Shown here one piece after another: positions 9,303 through 19,017 of a stretch of 64,000 bases of DNA; position 1 is the first letter of the stretch; each line of letters begins with the position of its first letter. Source of the DNA: Bacteroides sp. (GTDB lineage Bacteria > Bacteroidota > Bacteroidia > Bacteroidales > Muribaculaceae); contig JAAVCF010000010.1 of the NCBI GenBank assembly GCA_014802445.1, positions 1 to 64,000 on the forward strand, given 5' to 3'. The translations under genes and the position numbers were made by a program. Below the pieces are notes generated by a model. The model was given only the letters and a program-made list of their open reading frames with translations, did not search any database and had not been told where the DNA came from.

Positions 9303-10895
9303 TCATTGCGGGCGAAAAAGCTTCACTCCCAGCAGAAAACCAACAGTGTGGATAAATTGCGATGTGGAATAGGGCGCAGCGGCGCTGTCAGTCAGCGCAG
9401 CCTCGGCAGCGGGATGGAGGCGGCGGAAGGCAGGGGTGAGATGGACCATCATCGGAATCCTGAGGCCAAACTCCTCGCTGGCCGCATCGCCGGGCTTGCT
9501 GTGGCCGAAGTGGGAGGGGGATGACTGATAGAGGTCCTGTGCATGGTCAGGGAAATAGAACAGTGCGGCATCGGTGGCGTCATAGAGCCGCATCAGCGCG
9601 GCCACGATAGAGTCATTGTAGGCCACCGAGTTGTCATACTCGGCCACCGTTGTCCGCTGCTTCTCGGGGAGGTCAGGATAATCAGCCGCGCTGAAGCGCT
9701 TGAACGCTGCCGGATAGCGGCGGGAGTATGACACATGGTTGCCCATGAGGTGGATGACGGTAAGCTCCCTTGTTGCCGAGTCAAGCCATTCGCTCACAAG
9801 GGGAATCACGGCCTCGTCGAGTCGCGCCGAGGCAATGCCGCGCATGCCGTCGTTGGTGAAGCGGGAACGGTCACAGAACCGCGCTATCTTCACCACAGGG
9901 TTGTCATACACTCCCTTGCCGGCCTGATTGGAGATCCATGACGTGTGATACCCCGCCGAGCGCGCCAGCTCAATCCATGTGGGCTGCTCAAACCAGGCTG
10001 TGGAGGGAGAGCCGTCCCATGTGCCGATAAAGTGCTGAAAAGCGGCCATGGTGTGGCATGCCGGCGCCGAGGGGTTGGCATAGACAATCAGTTCGCCGCC
10101 GGCGCGCATGGCTTCCAGATGCGGCTGAGTGGAGAGGGGGTAACCGTAGAGCGAACAGTGGTCACGGGTGAGCGATTCGCCGATTATCACCACTATTTTC
10201 CGGGGCGCGTCAGGGCCGGGCTGCTGCGCGGGGAGGCCACACGCCACAATGTCGGCGCCAAGATTGATTCGGGAGCAGGTCAGCAGCTTGCCGCGCAGAT
10301 TGGTGCGGAGGGTGATGGAATCACGTGCCGTGACGCGACACCCTATAGCTCCGGCAAGAACCGCCACGGCTGCAATGCGCAGCACGGTGGCCGTGCGCGG
10401 GCTCACTCGGATCCGCTTCCTGAGTGCCGCCAAGGCCGCGCCCACGCCTGCAATCAAGGCCAGCGAGCCGGCCGCCCATGCCAGGAAGGGGCCGTTGACG
10501 TAAGCGGCGATGAAATTGGCTCCCTCCGAGAGGTTGGTGGCGGCAATCACTCCTGCAATGTCCTCAGTGAACGAGCAGCGGTAAATGAGCATCAAAGCAA
10601 GGTCAACCAGCCAGTTGGCGCCGAGCACGACGAACACTGCCACGGTCCACACCGTGGCGGCAATCCGGCTGAGGCGGCGAAGCAACAGACTGATGCCCGT
10701 CAGCAGCCACGCCACTATAACGGCCTCGCTCAGCATGGCCGCCGCAGCCTCGACGATATGCGGACCCACCACCTGCGGCTTGAGCAGCAGATAGTAATAG
10801 CCCGGCACCACGGTGAGCATCATCACCATGGCTGCTAACAGTCCCGGGGCGCATGCCGCCGGGGCCGAGATTACTCGCAGAAGCTTTTGCATCAT
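9303..10895 (-). CDS. Sulfatase-like membrane phosphoethanolamine transferase (EptA/CptA-like)
   Basis: N-terminal TM helices; IGESLTRDHCSLYGYPLSTQPHLEAM; HLMGNHVSYSRRYP; FPDHAQD. Start set at MMQKLL because upstream sequence is terminator and promoter. Confidence 0.85.
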   Translation of the reverse strand: MMQKLLRVISAPAACAPGLLAAMVMMLTVVPGYYYLLLKPQVVGPHIVEAAAAMLSEAVIVAWLLTGISLLLRRLSRIAATVWTVAVFVVLGANWLVDLALMLIYRCSFTEDIAGVIAATNLSEGANFIAAYVNGPFLAWAAGSLALIAGVGAALAALRKRIRVSPRTATVLRIAAVAVLAGAIGCRVTARDSITLRTNLRGKLLTCSRINLGADIVACGLPAQQPGPDAPRKIVVIIGESLTRDHCSLYGYPLSTQPHLEAMRAGGELIVYANPSAPACHTMAAFQHFIGTWDGSPSTAWFEQPTWIELARSAGYHTSWISNQAGKGVYDNPVVKIARFCDRSRFTNDGMRGIASARLDEAVIPLVSEWLDSATRELTVIHLMGNHVSYSRRYPAAFKRFSAADYPDLPEKQRTTVAEYDNSVAYNDSIVAALMRLYDATDAALFYFPDHAQDLYQSSPSHFGHSKPGDAASEEFGLRIPMMVHLTPAFRRLHPAAEAALTDSAAAPYSTSQFIHTVGFLLGVKLFRPQ

Positions 10896-10929
10896 GGTGC
10901 AAAAGTAATAAAAATGACGGCCCTGACGC

Positions 10930-10962
10930 AAAAAATCCCGCTCGGCGATGCCGGCGGGATTT
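10930..10962 (-). terminator. Terminator after the M13 peptidase gene
   Basis: Minus strand AATCCCGCCGGCATCGCCGAGCGGGATTTTTT. Confidence 0.8.
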
Positions 10963-10985
10963 CTTATGACTGGAAATGTGGTGGA

Positions 10986-13037
10986 TTACCAGATGATTAC
11001 GCGTTCAGCGGCGGGGCGGAACATGGGCTGGCCTTCGGTGATTGAGAAAGCCTTGAAGAAGGGCTCGATGTTACGCAGGGTCACGTTTACGCGGTTGCGG
11101 CCCAGTGAGTGAACGTCGCCGGTGGTGAGGGTGCGGATTTCATCCTCACGGGTGTTGTTGGCCCAGAGGTTGGCATAGTTGAGATAGAACACCTGGATGG
11201 GGTCCAGACCGTCAATCTTGGCAGCCTCAGAGGTCACGTCGACACCCTTCTTGGCCTGAGCGTCAAGGAAGGCGGTCATGGCCACACCGAGGCCACCCTG
11301 GTCAGCGATGTTCTCGCCGAGGGTGTACTGACCGTTGGCGTGGAGGCCGGGAAGCACTTCCACTTCGTCAAACTGGCTGATGAGCTTCGAGGTCTTCTCG
11401 GCAAACTTAGCGGCATCCTCGGGAGTCCACCAGTCAACCATGTTGCCATCAGCATCGAAGTTGCGACCCTGGTCGTCAAAGCCGTGGGTCATCTCGTGGC
11501 CGATAACCACACCGATGCCGCCGTAGTTCTCGGCGTCGCTGGCTTCGGGATCAAAGAAGGGAGCCTGAAGGATGGCGGCGGGGAACACGATTTCGTTGGC
11601 CATAGGGTTGTAGTAAGCGTTGACGGTTTGAGGAGTCATGCCCCATTCAGTCTTGTCAACGGGCTTGCCCCACTTGGAGAGCATCTCCTTCTGATGCCAC
11701 ATGCCAACGTTGTGCATGTTCTCATAATAAGAGAGGGCAGGGTCGATTTCCATAGTGGTGTAGTCCTTCCACTTGTCGGGATAGCCGATTTTAACGGTGA
11801 AGGCATTGAGCTTCTTGATGGCGTTGAGCTTGGTTTCGTCGCTCATCCAGTCAAGGTTGATGATGTGCTTGCCGAGTGAGGTGCGGAGGTTTTCAACCAG
11901 TCCCACCATATATTCCTTTGACGACTGGGGGAAGTACTTCTCCACATAGAGCTCGCCGATGGCTTCGCCCATAGCGCTCTCGGTGGCGCGGAGGGCGCGC
12001 TTCCAACGGGGGCGCTGTTCCTTGACGCCGCTGAGCACCTTTGAGAATTCAAAGGCGGTGTCGGAGAACTTGTCGCTGAGCTGACCCTGAGCTCCGCTCA
12101 CGATTTCCCACAGATAGAGGTCCTTCTTCTCGCGGTCAGTGAGCTGAGCGTAGAGATTGTTGCCCTGAGCTACGGTGTTGAGCTCGGTGACAATCACCTC
12201 CTCGGGGCTTTCGATGCCCATGGTTTCGATGAAGAAACGGTCCCAGGGAAGGTTGGAATAGTTCTCCTTGAGCCACTGGAACGAGCGGGGGTTGTACATT
12301 GCGGGGATGTTGCGGCTCTCCTCGCGTGTCCAGGTGGAGTCAGCGATGAGGGTTTCGATTTTCATCACGTTCTTCATGATGCGGTTGGCGTCCTTCTTTG
12401 AGTAGCCGGCGTTCTGCATCTGAGCCACGATGAGCTTCTTGTAGGCCTCGCGCACCTCTTTGTTGTGCTTGTCGTTGGCCAGATAGTAGTCACGGTCACC
12501 CAGGAAGGTGCCGGGAGCTGACACATACATGGCATACTCATTTGAGTTGGCCAGGTTCTCCATGGGGCCTGCTCCGAGGAAGGGGCTGCTGTAGTTGGCG
12601 TGCATCCACAGGAAGATGTCCTCCATCTGGTCAGGTGTGGCGCTCTCAATTTTCTTGAGCAGGGGCAGGATGGGCTTGGCTCCTTCGGCGTTGCGGCGGG
12701 TGGAGTCCATGGCCTGCTGATAAACGGTGGCCACCTTGAAGGCTACGGTGCCGGGAGCGGGGTTTGATGCACCGAGGTTAAGGACGATGTCGCGGATGCG
12801 CACTTCGTTGGTGTCTGACAGCACGTCGAAGCGTGTGAAGCGCGAGCGCTCGGGGGTGAGGGGATTGGCTTCCATCCAGCCGCCGTTGACGTGCTGATAG
12901 AAGTCATTGCCGGGAGCCACACTGTTGTCGAAATACTTTGTTTCGAGGCTCTTGAGGTGTTCCTGAGCAACAAGGCCGCCCGTCGCCGAGAGGGCGAGGG
13001 CGGCTAAGGTTGCCAGAGTTGCTTTGATTGCTTTCAT
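10986..13037 (-). CDS. M13 family metallopeptidase (PepO/neprilysin-like)
   Basis: VVIGHEMTHGFDDQGRNFDADGN; GENIADQGGL; NPMANEIVFPAAILQAPFFD. Confidence 0.95.
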   Translation of the reverse strand: MKAIKATLATLAALALSATGGLVAQEHLKSLETKYFDNSVAPGNDFYQHVNGGWMEANPLTPERSRFTRFDVLSDTNEVRIRDIVLNLGASNPAPGTVAFKVATVYQQAMDSTRRNAEGAKPILPLLKKIESATPDQMEDIFLWMHANYSSPFLGAGPMENLANSNEYAMYVSAPGTFLGDRDYYLANDKHNKEVREAYKKLIVAQMQNAGYSKKDANRIMKNVMKIETLIADSTWTREESRNIPAMYNPRSFQWLKENYSNLPWDRFFIETMGIESPEEVIVTELNTVAQGNNLYAQLTDREKKDLYLWEIVSGAQGQLSDKFSDTAFEFSKVLSGVKEQRPRWKRALRATESAMGEAIGELYVEKYFPQSSKEYMVGLVENLRTSLGKHIINLDWMSDETKLNAIKKLNAFTVKIGYPDKWKDYTTMEIDPALSYYENMHNVGMWHQKEMLSKWGKPVDKTEWGMTPQTVNAYYNPMANEIVFPAAILQAPFFDPEASDAENYGGIGVVIGHEMTHGFDDQGRNFDADGNMVDWWTPEDAAKFAEKTSKLISQFDEVEVLPGLHANGQYTLGENIADQGGLGVAMTAFLDAQAKKGVDVTSEAAKIDGLDPIQVFYLNYANLWANNTREDEIRTLTTGDVHSLGRNRVNVTLRNIEPFFKAFSITEGQPMFRPAAERVIIW

Positions 13038-13075
13038 TGCAAAAATCTCTGAGATATGGGGTTTGTTCGGGAATA

Positions 13076-15901
13076 TTATTCAGCTTCGAGAATCACCACA
13101 CGGTAATTTTTCTGAGCGTTGAGCTTCTTCATGAAGTCCATCACGTCGGCCACGGTGATTGACGAGATGTTGTCAATAGCGGGGTTGAATGAGTCAACGC
13201 CGTTGTTGAGCCAACCGCTGATGGCGCCCATCCAGCCTTCGTTCTTGTCCTTGGCTTCGGTGTAGTCCTTGATGAGGTATTCCTTGACGGGGTCAAGCTC
13301 GTCGGCGGTGACGTTCTTCTCCATGTTCTTGATTTCGCCTGAGATGAAGTCAAGCACCTGGTCGCGGAGTTCGGGCTTCATGGGGAAGGCGGTCTGAATC
13401 ATGGCGTTGGCGGGGCCGAGGCGACGTTCTGAACCGGCTGCGCTGATTGAGTAAACGGCGTTCATGTCCTCACGCACGGTTTTGAGCAGACGCTTTGAGA
13501 GAATCTGGCCGGCGATAGATGCCACCATGGCTTCGCGGGCGTCGTAGGGGAGGTCGGCAGTTTCAACGATGGCCACGTAGGTGGTGGGAGTTTCCATCTT
13601 GGTGGTGTAGCGGTCAGTGCCTGAACCGGCCTTCACGTAGCTGCCGCGGTCATATTCGCGGATGTTGCGCACTGCCATGCCGGGCATGCCGGGGATAGAG
13701 GCAATGTACTGCTCAACGAGGGGACGGAGGGCTTCGGGGTCAACGTTGCCCACGAAGGTGAAGGTGAAGTCGGCGGGGTTGGCGAGCATGCCGCGAACGA
13801 GTTCCTGAGTCTTCTGAGCGGTGGCCTGAGATGCGATTTCAGGGGTGATCATGCGCTGACGGGGTGAATCGTAGAGTGATTCGAGCATGCGCTGGTTGAA
13901 CACAAACTGAGGCTGAGTGGCCTGGTGCTGCAGGAGGCTGTTGATCTGGCTCTGGAGGGCTGCGAATTCCTCTGCGTCATAGGTGGCGTTGGTGTAGAGC
14001 ATATAGATGAGCTCCATGAGGGTCTGCAGGTCCTTGGGAGTTGACGAACCAACCACGGTGCGGGTTGAGCTGTCAAAGTCAGGGGTGAGGCTCACAACCT
14101 TGCCTGAGAGATATTTGCGCAGGTCATTGTTGTTGTAAGCGCCGAGGCCGAAGCTGTCGAATGAGTACTGGCCGAGGATGATGTCAGGGTCATAGCGGTG
14201 GTTCATGCCGGCATAGCCGTCAAGAGCCTGGGCCTTGAAGATAATCTGGTCCTCCTTGAACTTGGTGGGCTTCACGATGACGGTGGCACCGTTGCTGAGC
14301 TGCCACTTCTGAGCGCCGAACTGGTCAAGGGTCTCTTCGCCTACGATACGGCCTGCGGCGGGCATGGCGGGGATGAGGGGATCGGTGCGAACCTCTTCCT
14401 TATAGGCTTCGATGTTTTCGCCATCAACGGCTGCGAGGGCATCCTTAAGCTGGGCTTCGGTGGGAATCTTGGTGGAGGCGTTGTCCACACACATCACCAG
14501 AACCACGCGATTGTCAGGAGTGATCATCTGCTTGAAGCTTTCGTTGATCATCTCCAGGGGCACTGCGGCAGCAAGCTGCTGGGCAATCATGTATTCAATG
14601 TCAATGCCGGGGATGGGGTTGCCGTCGAGGAAGTTGCGCACATAAGCGTTAACAAAGGTCTCGTTTTCGCGGGTCTCGCGGTTGTTGAAGCGGCTTTCCC
14701 AGCGGCTGAGCAGGTCGGTTTTCACACGGTCATATTCTGACTGGGTGAAGCCGCCGCGGGCAGCGCGGAGCACCTCACGGTAAGCAGCGGCCAGGGCAGT
14801 GGTGATGTCGCCGTCGTTGCCGGCCAGAGCGCCCACTGAGAAGGCGTCCTTGGTGCGGCGTGAAAGCAGGTAACCGCCGAAGTTGGCAAACGCCGTGCCG
14901 AAGGGTGCGTCGGGCTTGGAGAGGATGTCGTTGAAGCGATTGGAGAGCATGGCGTCAATCATGTCCTGGATGAAGTTGACCTGATAGAACGCGGCGGTGT
15001 TGCGGTATTCATTGGGCAGAGGATCGCTGAGCCACATAATCTGGCCGATGTTATACTGCTGTTCCTTGTCAGCGCCGATGGCGTAGATGGTGCCTTCATG
15101 GTCAGGCACGGGATAGTATTCGCGGGTGGCGCCGTTTTTGGTGGCGGGGATGTCGGCAAACATCTCTTTGATTTTGCCTTCCACGCGGTCAACGTCGATG
15201 TCGCCCACCACGATGATGCCCTGAAGCTCGGGACGATACCACTTCTCATAGTAGTCACGCAGAGCCTTGTGGGGGAAGTTGTCCACAATCTCCATGGTGC
15301 CGATGGGCATGCGGTAGGCATACTTTGAGGTGGGATAGAGCGTGGGCAGGAGCTGCTCGAGGATGCGCTGCTGGCCTACGTTGCGTGAGCGCCATTCTTC
15401 GTGAATCACACCGCGCTCCTTGTCAATCTCTTCGCCGTCAAGGAGAAGGTCGTTGGCCCAGTCATGGAGAATGAGCAGGCAGGAGTCCTGAACGGCCACG
15501 TTGGTCACGGGCACGTTTGAAATGTTGTAGACGGTTTCGTCAATGTCAGTGTAGGCGTTGAGGTTCACGCCGAATTTCACACCCTTGGTGTTGAGCCAGT
15601 CAATCATCGAGCTGCCGGGGAAGTGGGTGGTGCCGTTGAAACACATGTGCTCAAGGAAGTGGGCCAGACCGCGCTGGTTGTCATCTTCCTGAATCGAGCC
15701 CACCTTCTGGGCGATGTAGAAATCAGCCTGGCCTTTGGGATACTCATTGTGGCGGAGATAATAGGTCAGACCATTGGGGAGGGTGCCGATTCTCACACCC
15801 GGGTCAGCGGGCAGCGCGGGGATTTCCTGGGCGCGGAGAGCGCCGGGAAGCATCATCACTGCCATGATGACGAGGGTCAGCAGATTGAACGTTTTTTTCA
15901 T
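13076..15901 (-). CDS. M16 family metallopeptidase
   Basis: GLAHFLEHMCFNGTTHFPG (HxxEH-type motif), duplicated M16 architecture, 941 aa. Confidence 0.95.
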   Translation of the reverse strand: MKKTFNLLTLVIMAVMMLPGALRAQEIPALPADPGVRIGTLPNGLTYYLRHNEYPKGQADFYIAQKVGSIQEDDNQRGLAHFLEHMCFNGTTHFPGSSMIDWLNTKGVKFGVNLNAYTDIDETVYNISNVPVTNVAVQDSCLLILHDWANDLLLDGEEIDKERGVIHEEWRSRNVGQQRILEQLLPTLYPTSKYAYRMPIGTMEIVDNFPHKALRDYYEKWYRPELQGIIVVGDIDVDRVEGKIKEMFADIPATKNGATREYYPVPDHEGTIYAIGADKEQQYNIGQIMWLSDPLPNEYRNTAAFYQVNFIQDMIDAMLSNRFNDILSKPDAPFGTAFANFGGYLLSRRTKDAFSVGALAGNDGDITTALAAAYREVLRAARGGFTQSEYDRVKTDLLSRWESRFNNRETRENETFVNAYVRNFLDGNPIPGIDIEYMIAQQLAAAVPLEMINESFKQMITPDNRVVLVMCVDNASTKIPTEAQLKDALAAVDGENIEAYKEEVRTDPLIPAMPAAGRIVGEETLDQFGAQKWQLSNGATVIVKPTKFKEDQIIFKAQALDGYAGMNHRYDPDIILGQYSFDSFGLGAYNNNDLRKYLSGKVVSLTPDFDSSTRTVVGSSTPKDLQTLMELIYMLYTNATYDAEEFAALQSQINSLLQHQATQPQFVFNQRMLESLYDSPRQRMITPEIASQATAQKTQELVRGMLANPADFTFTFVGNVDPEALRPLVEQYIASIPGMPGMAVRNIREYDRGSYVKAGSGTDRYTTKMETPTTYVAIVETADLPYDAREAMVASIAGQILSKRLLKTVREDMNAVYSISAAGSERRLGPANAMIQTAFPMKPELRDQVLDFISGEIKNMEKNVTADELDPVKEYLIKDYTEAKDKNEGWMGAISGWLNNGVDSFNPAIDNISSITVADVMDFMKKLNAQKNYRVVILEAE

Positions 15902-15996
15902 CTTGGGTTAAAGAATGAGTTGTGTTAGTTTGAGTGGATTCTATATGTTTGACGCGGCCGGTGGCTGAAAGTTGCATCGGCCTGTAAATTTTTTTT

Positions 15997-16785
15997 TCAG
16001 TGACGCTTGATTTCGTCGGCCGAGAAGGCAATTGACACGGTGTCGCCCGTAGTGTCACCTCTATATAAATAGCGGATGCCCCTGCCGGCGGACCCGGTGA
16101 TTTCCACCAGCCGCTCCACGTCAGGCTCTCCTGCGGCATGGAGGGCGGCAAGCATCTCTCGGCGAATCTCGGGGGCGGCGCTGCGGATGTTGGCAATGGC
16201 GTCGGTGTCGGCCACGGTCTCGTCCACCTCGCAAACGTAGGTTATTATCTTTCCGTCGTCGGTCATCGAGGTCATCATGATGGCGGGTGCCATCGGCGCT
16301 GGGAGCGAGGCGTTGGCCAGCTTGATTTCATCGGCCAGGCGCTGTTCGGGGTCAGTCACGGCGGCTGCCGAGCCGTCAATGGCGGCGCTCACTTCGGCGG
16401 CGGGAAAGTCAAGGTCAAGGCGATGTCCGGCCTTATCGGTGTATCTCACGGACACCACCCATCCCTTTTGGCTCACCCTGTCCATCAGGGCGGCATTGTC
16501 AGCAAAAAGGCTGCGCATGGAGGGGAGCATGGTGCGCTTCATGGCCTCACGCGCCTCTCCCAGATTGGGCAGGTCAACTCCGGCAGAGGTCACCGAGCAG
16601 AGATAGACCAGCGTGTCGGCATGCAGCTCGATTCCGCTGATGAATCCCACATTCTCAATCGGGATGGGGCACGAAGCGGCTGCGGCGTCAACAAGATCGT
16701 CGCTTCCGGTGCGGTTGCCACACCCTGCCGTAATGATGCTCAAAGCCGCTGCTGCGGCCCCGCTGATAAGGTTGAAACGATTCAT
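15997..16785 (-). CDS. Putative lipoprotein of unknown function
   Basis: MNRFNLISGAAAAALSIITAGCGNRTG lipobox. Confidence 0.6.
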   Translation of the reverse strand: MNRFNLISGAAAAALSIITAGCGNRTGSDDLVDAAAASCPIPIENVGFISGIELHADTLVYLCSVTSAGVDLPNLGEAREAMKRTMLPSMRSLFADNAALMDRVSQKGWVVSVRYTDKAGHRLDLDFPAAEVSAAIDGSAAAVTDPEQRLADEIKLANASLPAPMAPAIMMTSMTDDGKIITYVCEVDETVADTDAIANIRSAAPEIRREMLAALHAAGEPDVERLVEITGSAGRGIRYLYRGDTTGDTVSIAFSADEIKRH

Positions 16786-16793
16786 ATACTGCG

Positions 16794-16801
16794 CAAATAT
16801 A
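16794..16801 (-). promoter_or_regulatory. -7 box TATATTTG 8 nt from the lipoprotein start codon
   Basis: CAAATATA on the plus strand; start codon at 16783-16785. Confidence 0.6.
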
Positions 16802-16864
16802 GATAAAAAACCCTTTCAAAGAACAAAAAAAGTCCGAAAACTTGGCGATTATGAAGATTATCCC

Positions 16865-16872
16865 TAATTTTG
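16865..16872 (+). promoter_or_regulatory. -7 box TAATTTTG for the DUF177 gene
   Basis: TAATTTTG lies inside the ORF-track N-terminus and 26 nt upstream of a GTG start. Confidence 0.6.
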
Positions 16873-16898
16873 CGCAGTTTTTTCAATCATCTCTTGCC

Positions 16899-17507
16899 GT
16901 GGGAAAGTTCACCGAATTCAAGCTCGCGCTTAAAAGTCTGCCTGTGGGGGCTCATCATTTTGAGTTTCACCTCGGGAAAGAATTTTTTGTCAACATGGAG
17001 AGTGCCGACGTTCATGACGCCGACCTCACCGTGAATCTTGATGTGGTGCACAAAAACGACGCATATGACATGACCTTCGCCATTACCGGCACCGTCACGC
17101 TCATATGTGACCGCTGTCTCGACAATCTCGTTATGCCTATGGAGGCTGAGTATCACGTGACGGTGGAATATGGCGATGACTACAATGACGAGACTGACGA
17201 CCTGCTGATTATTCCGCAGAGCGACAACTATCTCAATGTGGCCTATATGATCTACGACACCGTGGCTCTCGCCATCCCCATCAAGCACGTTCACCCTCTG
17301 GGCAAATGTAACCGCGCCATGAGCGCCGTGCTCAAAAAGCACCGCGCCACCCCTGCCGGGGCTGGCCCTGACGCCGACATGAGCCTTGAGGAAGCCCTCA
17401 TTGACGAAATGGATGGTATGGAGCCTGACGCTGACACCGACGATGCTCCCGAGCAGCCTTCCGACCCCCGCTGGGACGAACTGAAAAAATTGAAAGACAA
17501 TAATTAA
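16899..17507 (+). CDS. YceD/DUF177 family protein
   Basis: MGKFTEFKLALKSLPVGAHHFEFHLGKEFF...CDRCLDNLVMPMEAEYHVTVEYGDDYND; directly upstream of rpmF. GTG start preferred. Confidence 0.85.
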   Translation: MGKFTEFKLALKSLPVGAHHFEFHLGKEFFVNMESADVHDADLTVNLDVVHKNDAYDMTFAITGTVTLICDRCLDNLVMPMEAEYHVTVEYGDDYNDETDDLLIIPQSDNYLNVAYMIYDTVALAIPIKHVHPLGKCNRAMSAVLKKHRATPAGAGPDADMSLEEALIDEMDGMEPDADTDDAPEQPSDPRWDELKKLKDNN

Positions 17508-17523
17508 AACAGTATAAAACAAA

Positions 17524-17709
17524 ATGGCACATCCTAAACGTAAACAGTCAAAGACCCGTACCGCAAAACGTCGCACTCACGACAAAGCCGTTGTCCCCAC
17601 CATCGCAATCTGCCCTAACTGCGGCGCATGGCACCTCTATCACTGTGTGTGCAACGAATGTGGCTACTATCGCGGTCACATCGTGATTGAAAAGGAAGCA
17701 GCAGTCTAA
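17524..17709 (+). CDS. rpmF: 50S ribosomal protein L32
   Basis: MAHPKRKQSKTRTAKRRTHDKA...CPNCGAWHLYHCVCNECGYYRG. Confidence 0.97.
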   Translation: MAHPKRKQSKTRTAKRRTHDKAVVPTIAICPNCGAWHLYHCVCNECGYYRGHIVIEKEAAV

Positions 17710-17781
17710 TCGACGGCTATCCTCGTTTCCAATCCGCCGCACACGGCTGTCCGAGCGGTGACATCGGAGAAAAAGCATTGG

Positions 17782-17819
17782 CGTAGGGACGCAATCCACA
17801 TGGATTGCGACGCCCTACG
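17782..17819. repeat. Singleton REP-like palindrome
   Basis: CGTAGGGACGCAATCCACATGGATTGCGACGCCCTACG; complete arms apart from a 2-nt bulge. Confidence 0.8.
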
Positions 17820-17934
17820 TTTGTTGCACTATATTATCAGCCCGCGCATGGCCGGCCCTCTCAGCTCTGCTGAACGCTGACCAGTCACCAACCACGCATC
17901 ACAGATTCTGCAACACATTAATATCAATATTAAT

Positions 17935-18918
17935 ATGGTGTACGCCAAAATTTCGGGCCTCGCAGCCTACGCTCCCGACGATATCCTTGACAACGAGATG
18001 CTGTCAAAGATGGTCGACACTAACGACGAGTGGATTACTACACGTGTAGGCATCAAAGAGCGTCGCATCCTCAAAAAAGAGGGCGCCGGCTCATCTTTCC
18101 TGGGCGCTCAGGCCGTGCAAAGCCTCCTGGAGCAAACCGGCACTGACCCCTCTGAAGTGGACCTCCTCATCTGCGCCACTTCTAACCCTGACTACCGTTT
18201 CCCCTCCACCGCTTCGGTGATTATCGGCGAGTGTGGGCTCAAGAACGCTTACGGCTATGACCTCCAGGCCGCCTGCGCCGGATTTATCGTGGCGCTTCAG
18301 GACGGCGCGGCATATATCCGCTCTGGCCTTCGCAAAAAAGTGATTGTGGTGGCGGCTGAGAAAATGTCATCAATGGTTAACTATGAGGACCGTGCCACAT
18401 GCCCCCTCTTCGGCGACGGCGCAGGAGCGATGCTCCTTGAGCCCACTGAGGAAGAAACAGGCGTGATTGACGGTGTGTTCCACGTTGATCACTCCGGCAT
18501 GGAGCATCTCTGGATGCCCGCAGGAGGCTCTGTGCTTCCCGCATCTCACGACACTGTCGACAAGCAGCTCCACTATATCATCCAGGACGGCCGCAATGTC
18601 TACAAGAATGCCGTGACCGACATGCTCACCTCAAGCCTCGACGTGATGCAGCGCAACAATCTCACCGTTGACACCCTTGACTACCTCGTGCCTCATCAGG
18701 CCAACCTCCGCATCATCGAGGCCGTGAGCCAGCGCGCAGGGGTGCCTCAGGAGAAGGTGCTGGTCAACATCCAGAAGTTCGGTAACACATCGGCTGCCTC
18801 TATTCCTCTCTGTCTCAACGAATTCAAAGATAAGCTCAAGAAGGGTGACAACATCGTTCTGACAGCTTTCGGTGCCGGCTACACTTGGGGCGCGCTCTAT
18901 ATTAAGTGGAGCCTCTGA
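17935..18918 (+). CDS. fabH: 3-oxoacyl-ACP synthase III
   Basis: DLQAACAGFIVALQ; VPHQANLRIIEAV; GNTSAASIPL. Confidence 0.97.
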   Translation: MVYAKISGLAAYAPDDILDNEMLSKMVDTNDEWITTRVGIKERRILKKEGAGSSFLGAQAVQSLLEQTGTDPSEVDLLICATSNPDYRFPSTASVIIGECGLKNAYGYDLQAACAGFIVALQDGAAYIRSGLRKKVIVVAAEKMSSMVNYEDRATCPLFGDGAGAMLLEPTEEETGVIDGVFHVDHSGMEHLWMPAGGSVLPASHDTVDKQLHYIIQDGRNVYKNAVTDMLTSSLDVMQRNNLTVDTLDYLVPHQANLRIIEAVSQRAGVPQEKVLVNIQKFGNTSAASIPLCLNEFKDKLKKGDNIVLTAFGAGYTWGALYIKWSL

Positions 18919-18955
18919 CACGGCCCGGAGCCTTAACGTTTATTAAATATTACGC

Positions 18956-18983
18956 GAAATAGCATCTTTTTAGGTGCTATTTC
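18956..18983 (+). terminator. Hairpin between fabH and era
   Basis: GAAATAGCA - 10 nt - TGCTATTTC, followed by CGTTTTATAAG. Confidence 0.5.
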
Positions 18984-19017
18984 CGTTTTATAAGGGAAAC
19001 CAAAATTCAATTAAGTT

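Noticed and set aside
16887-17576. 229-aa minus-strand ORF antisense to DUF177 and rpmF
   Set aside because: Val/His-rich shadow frame covering two conserved genes.
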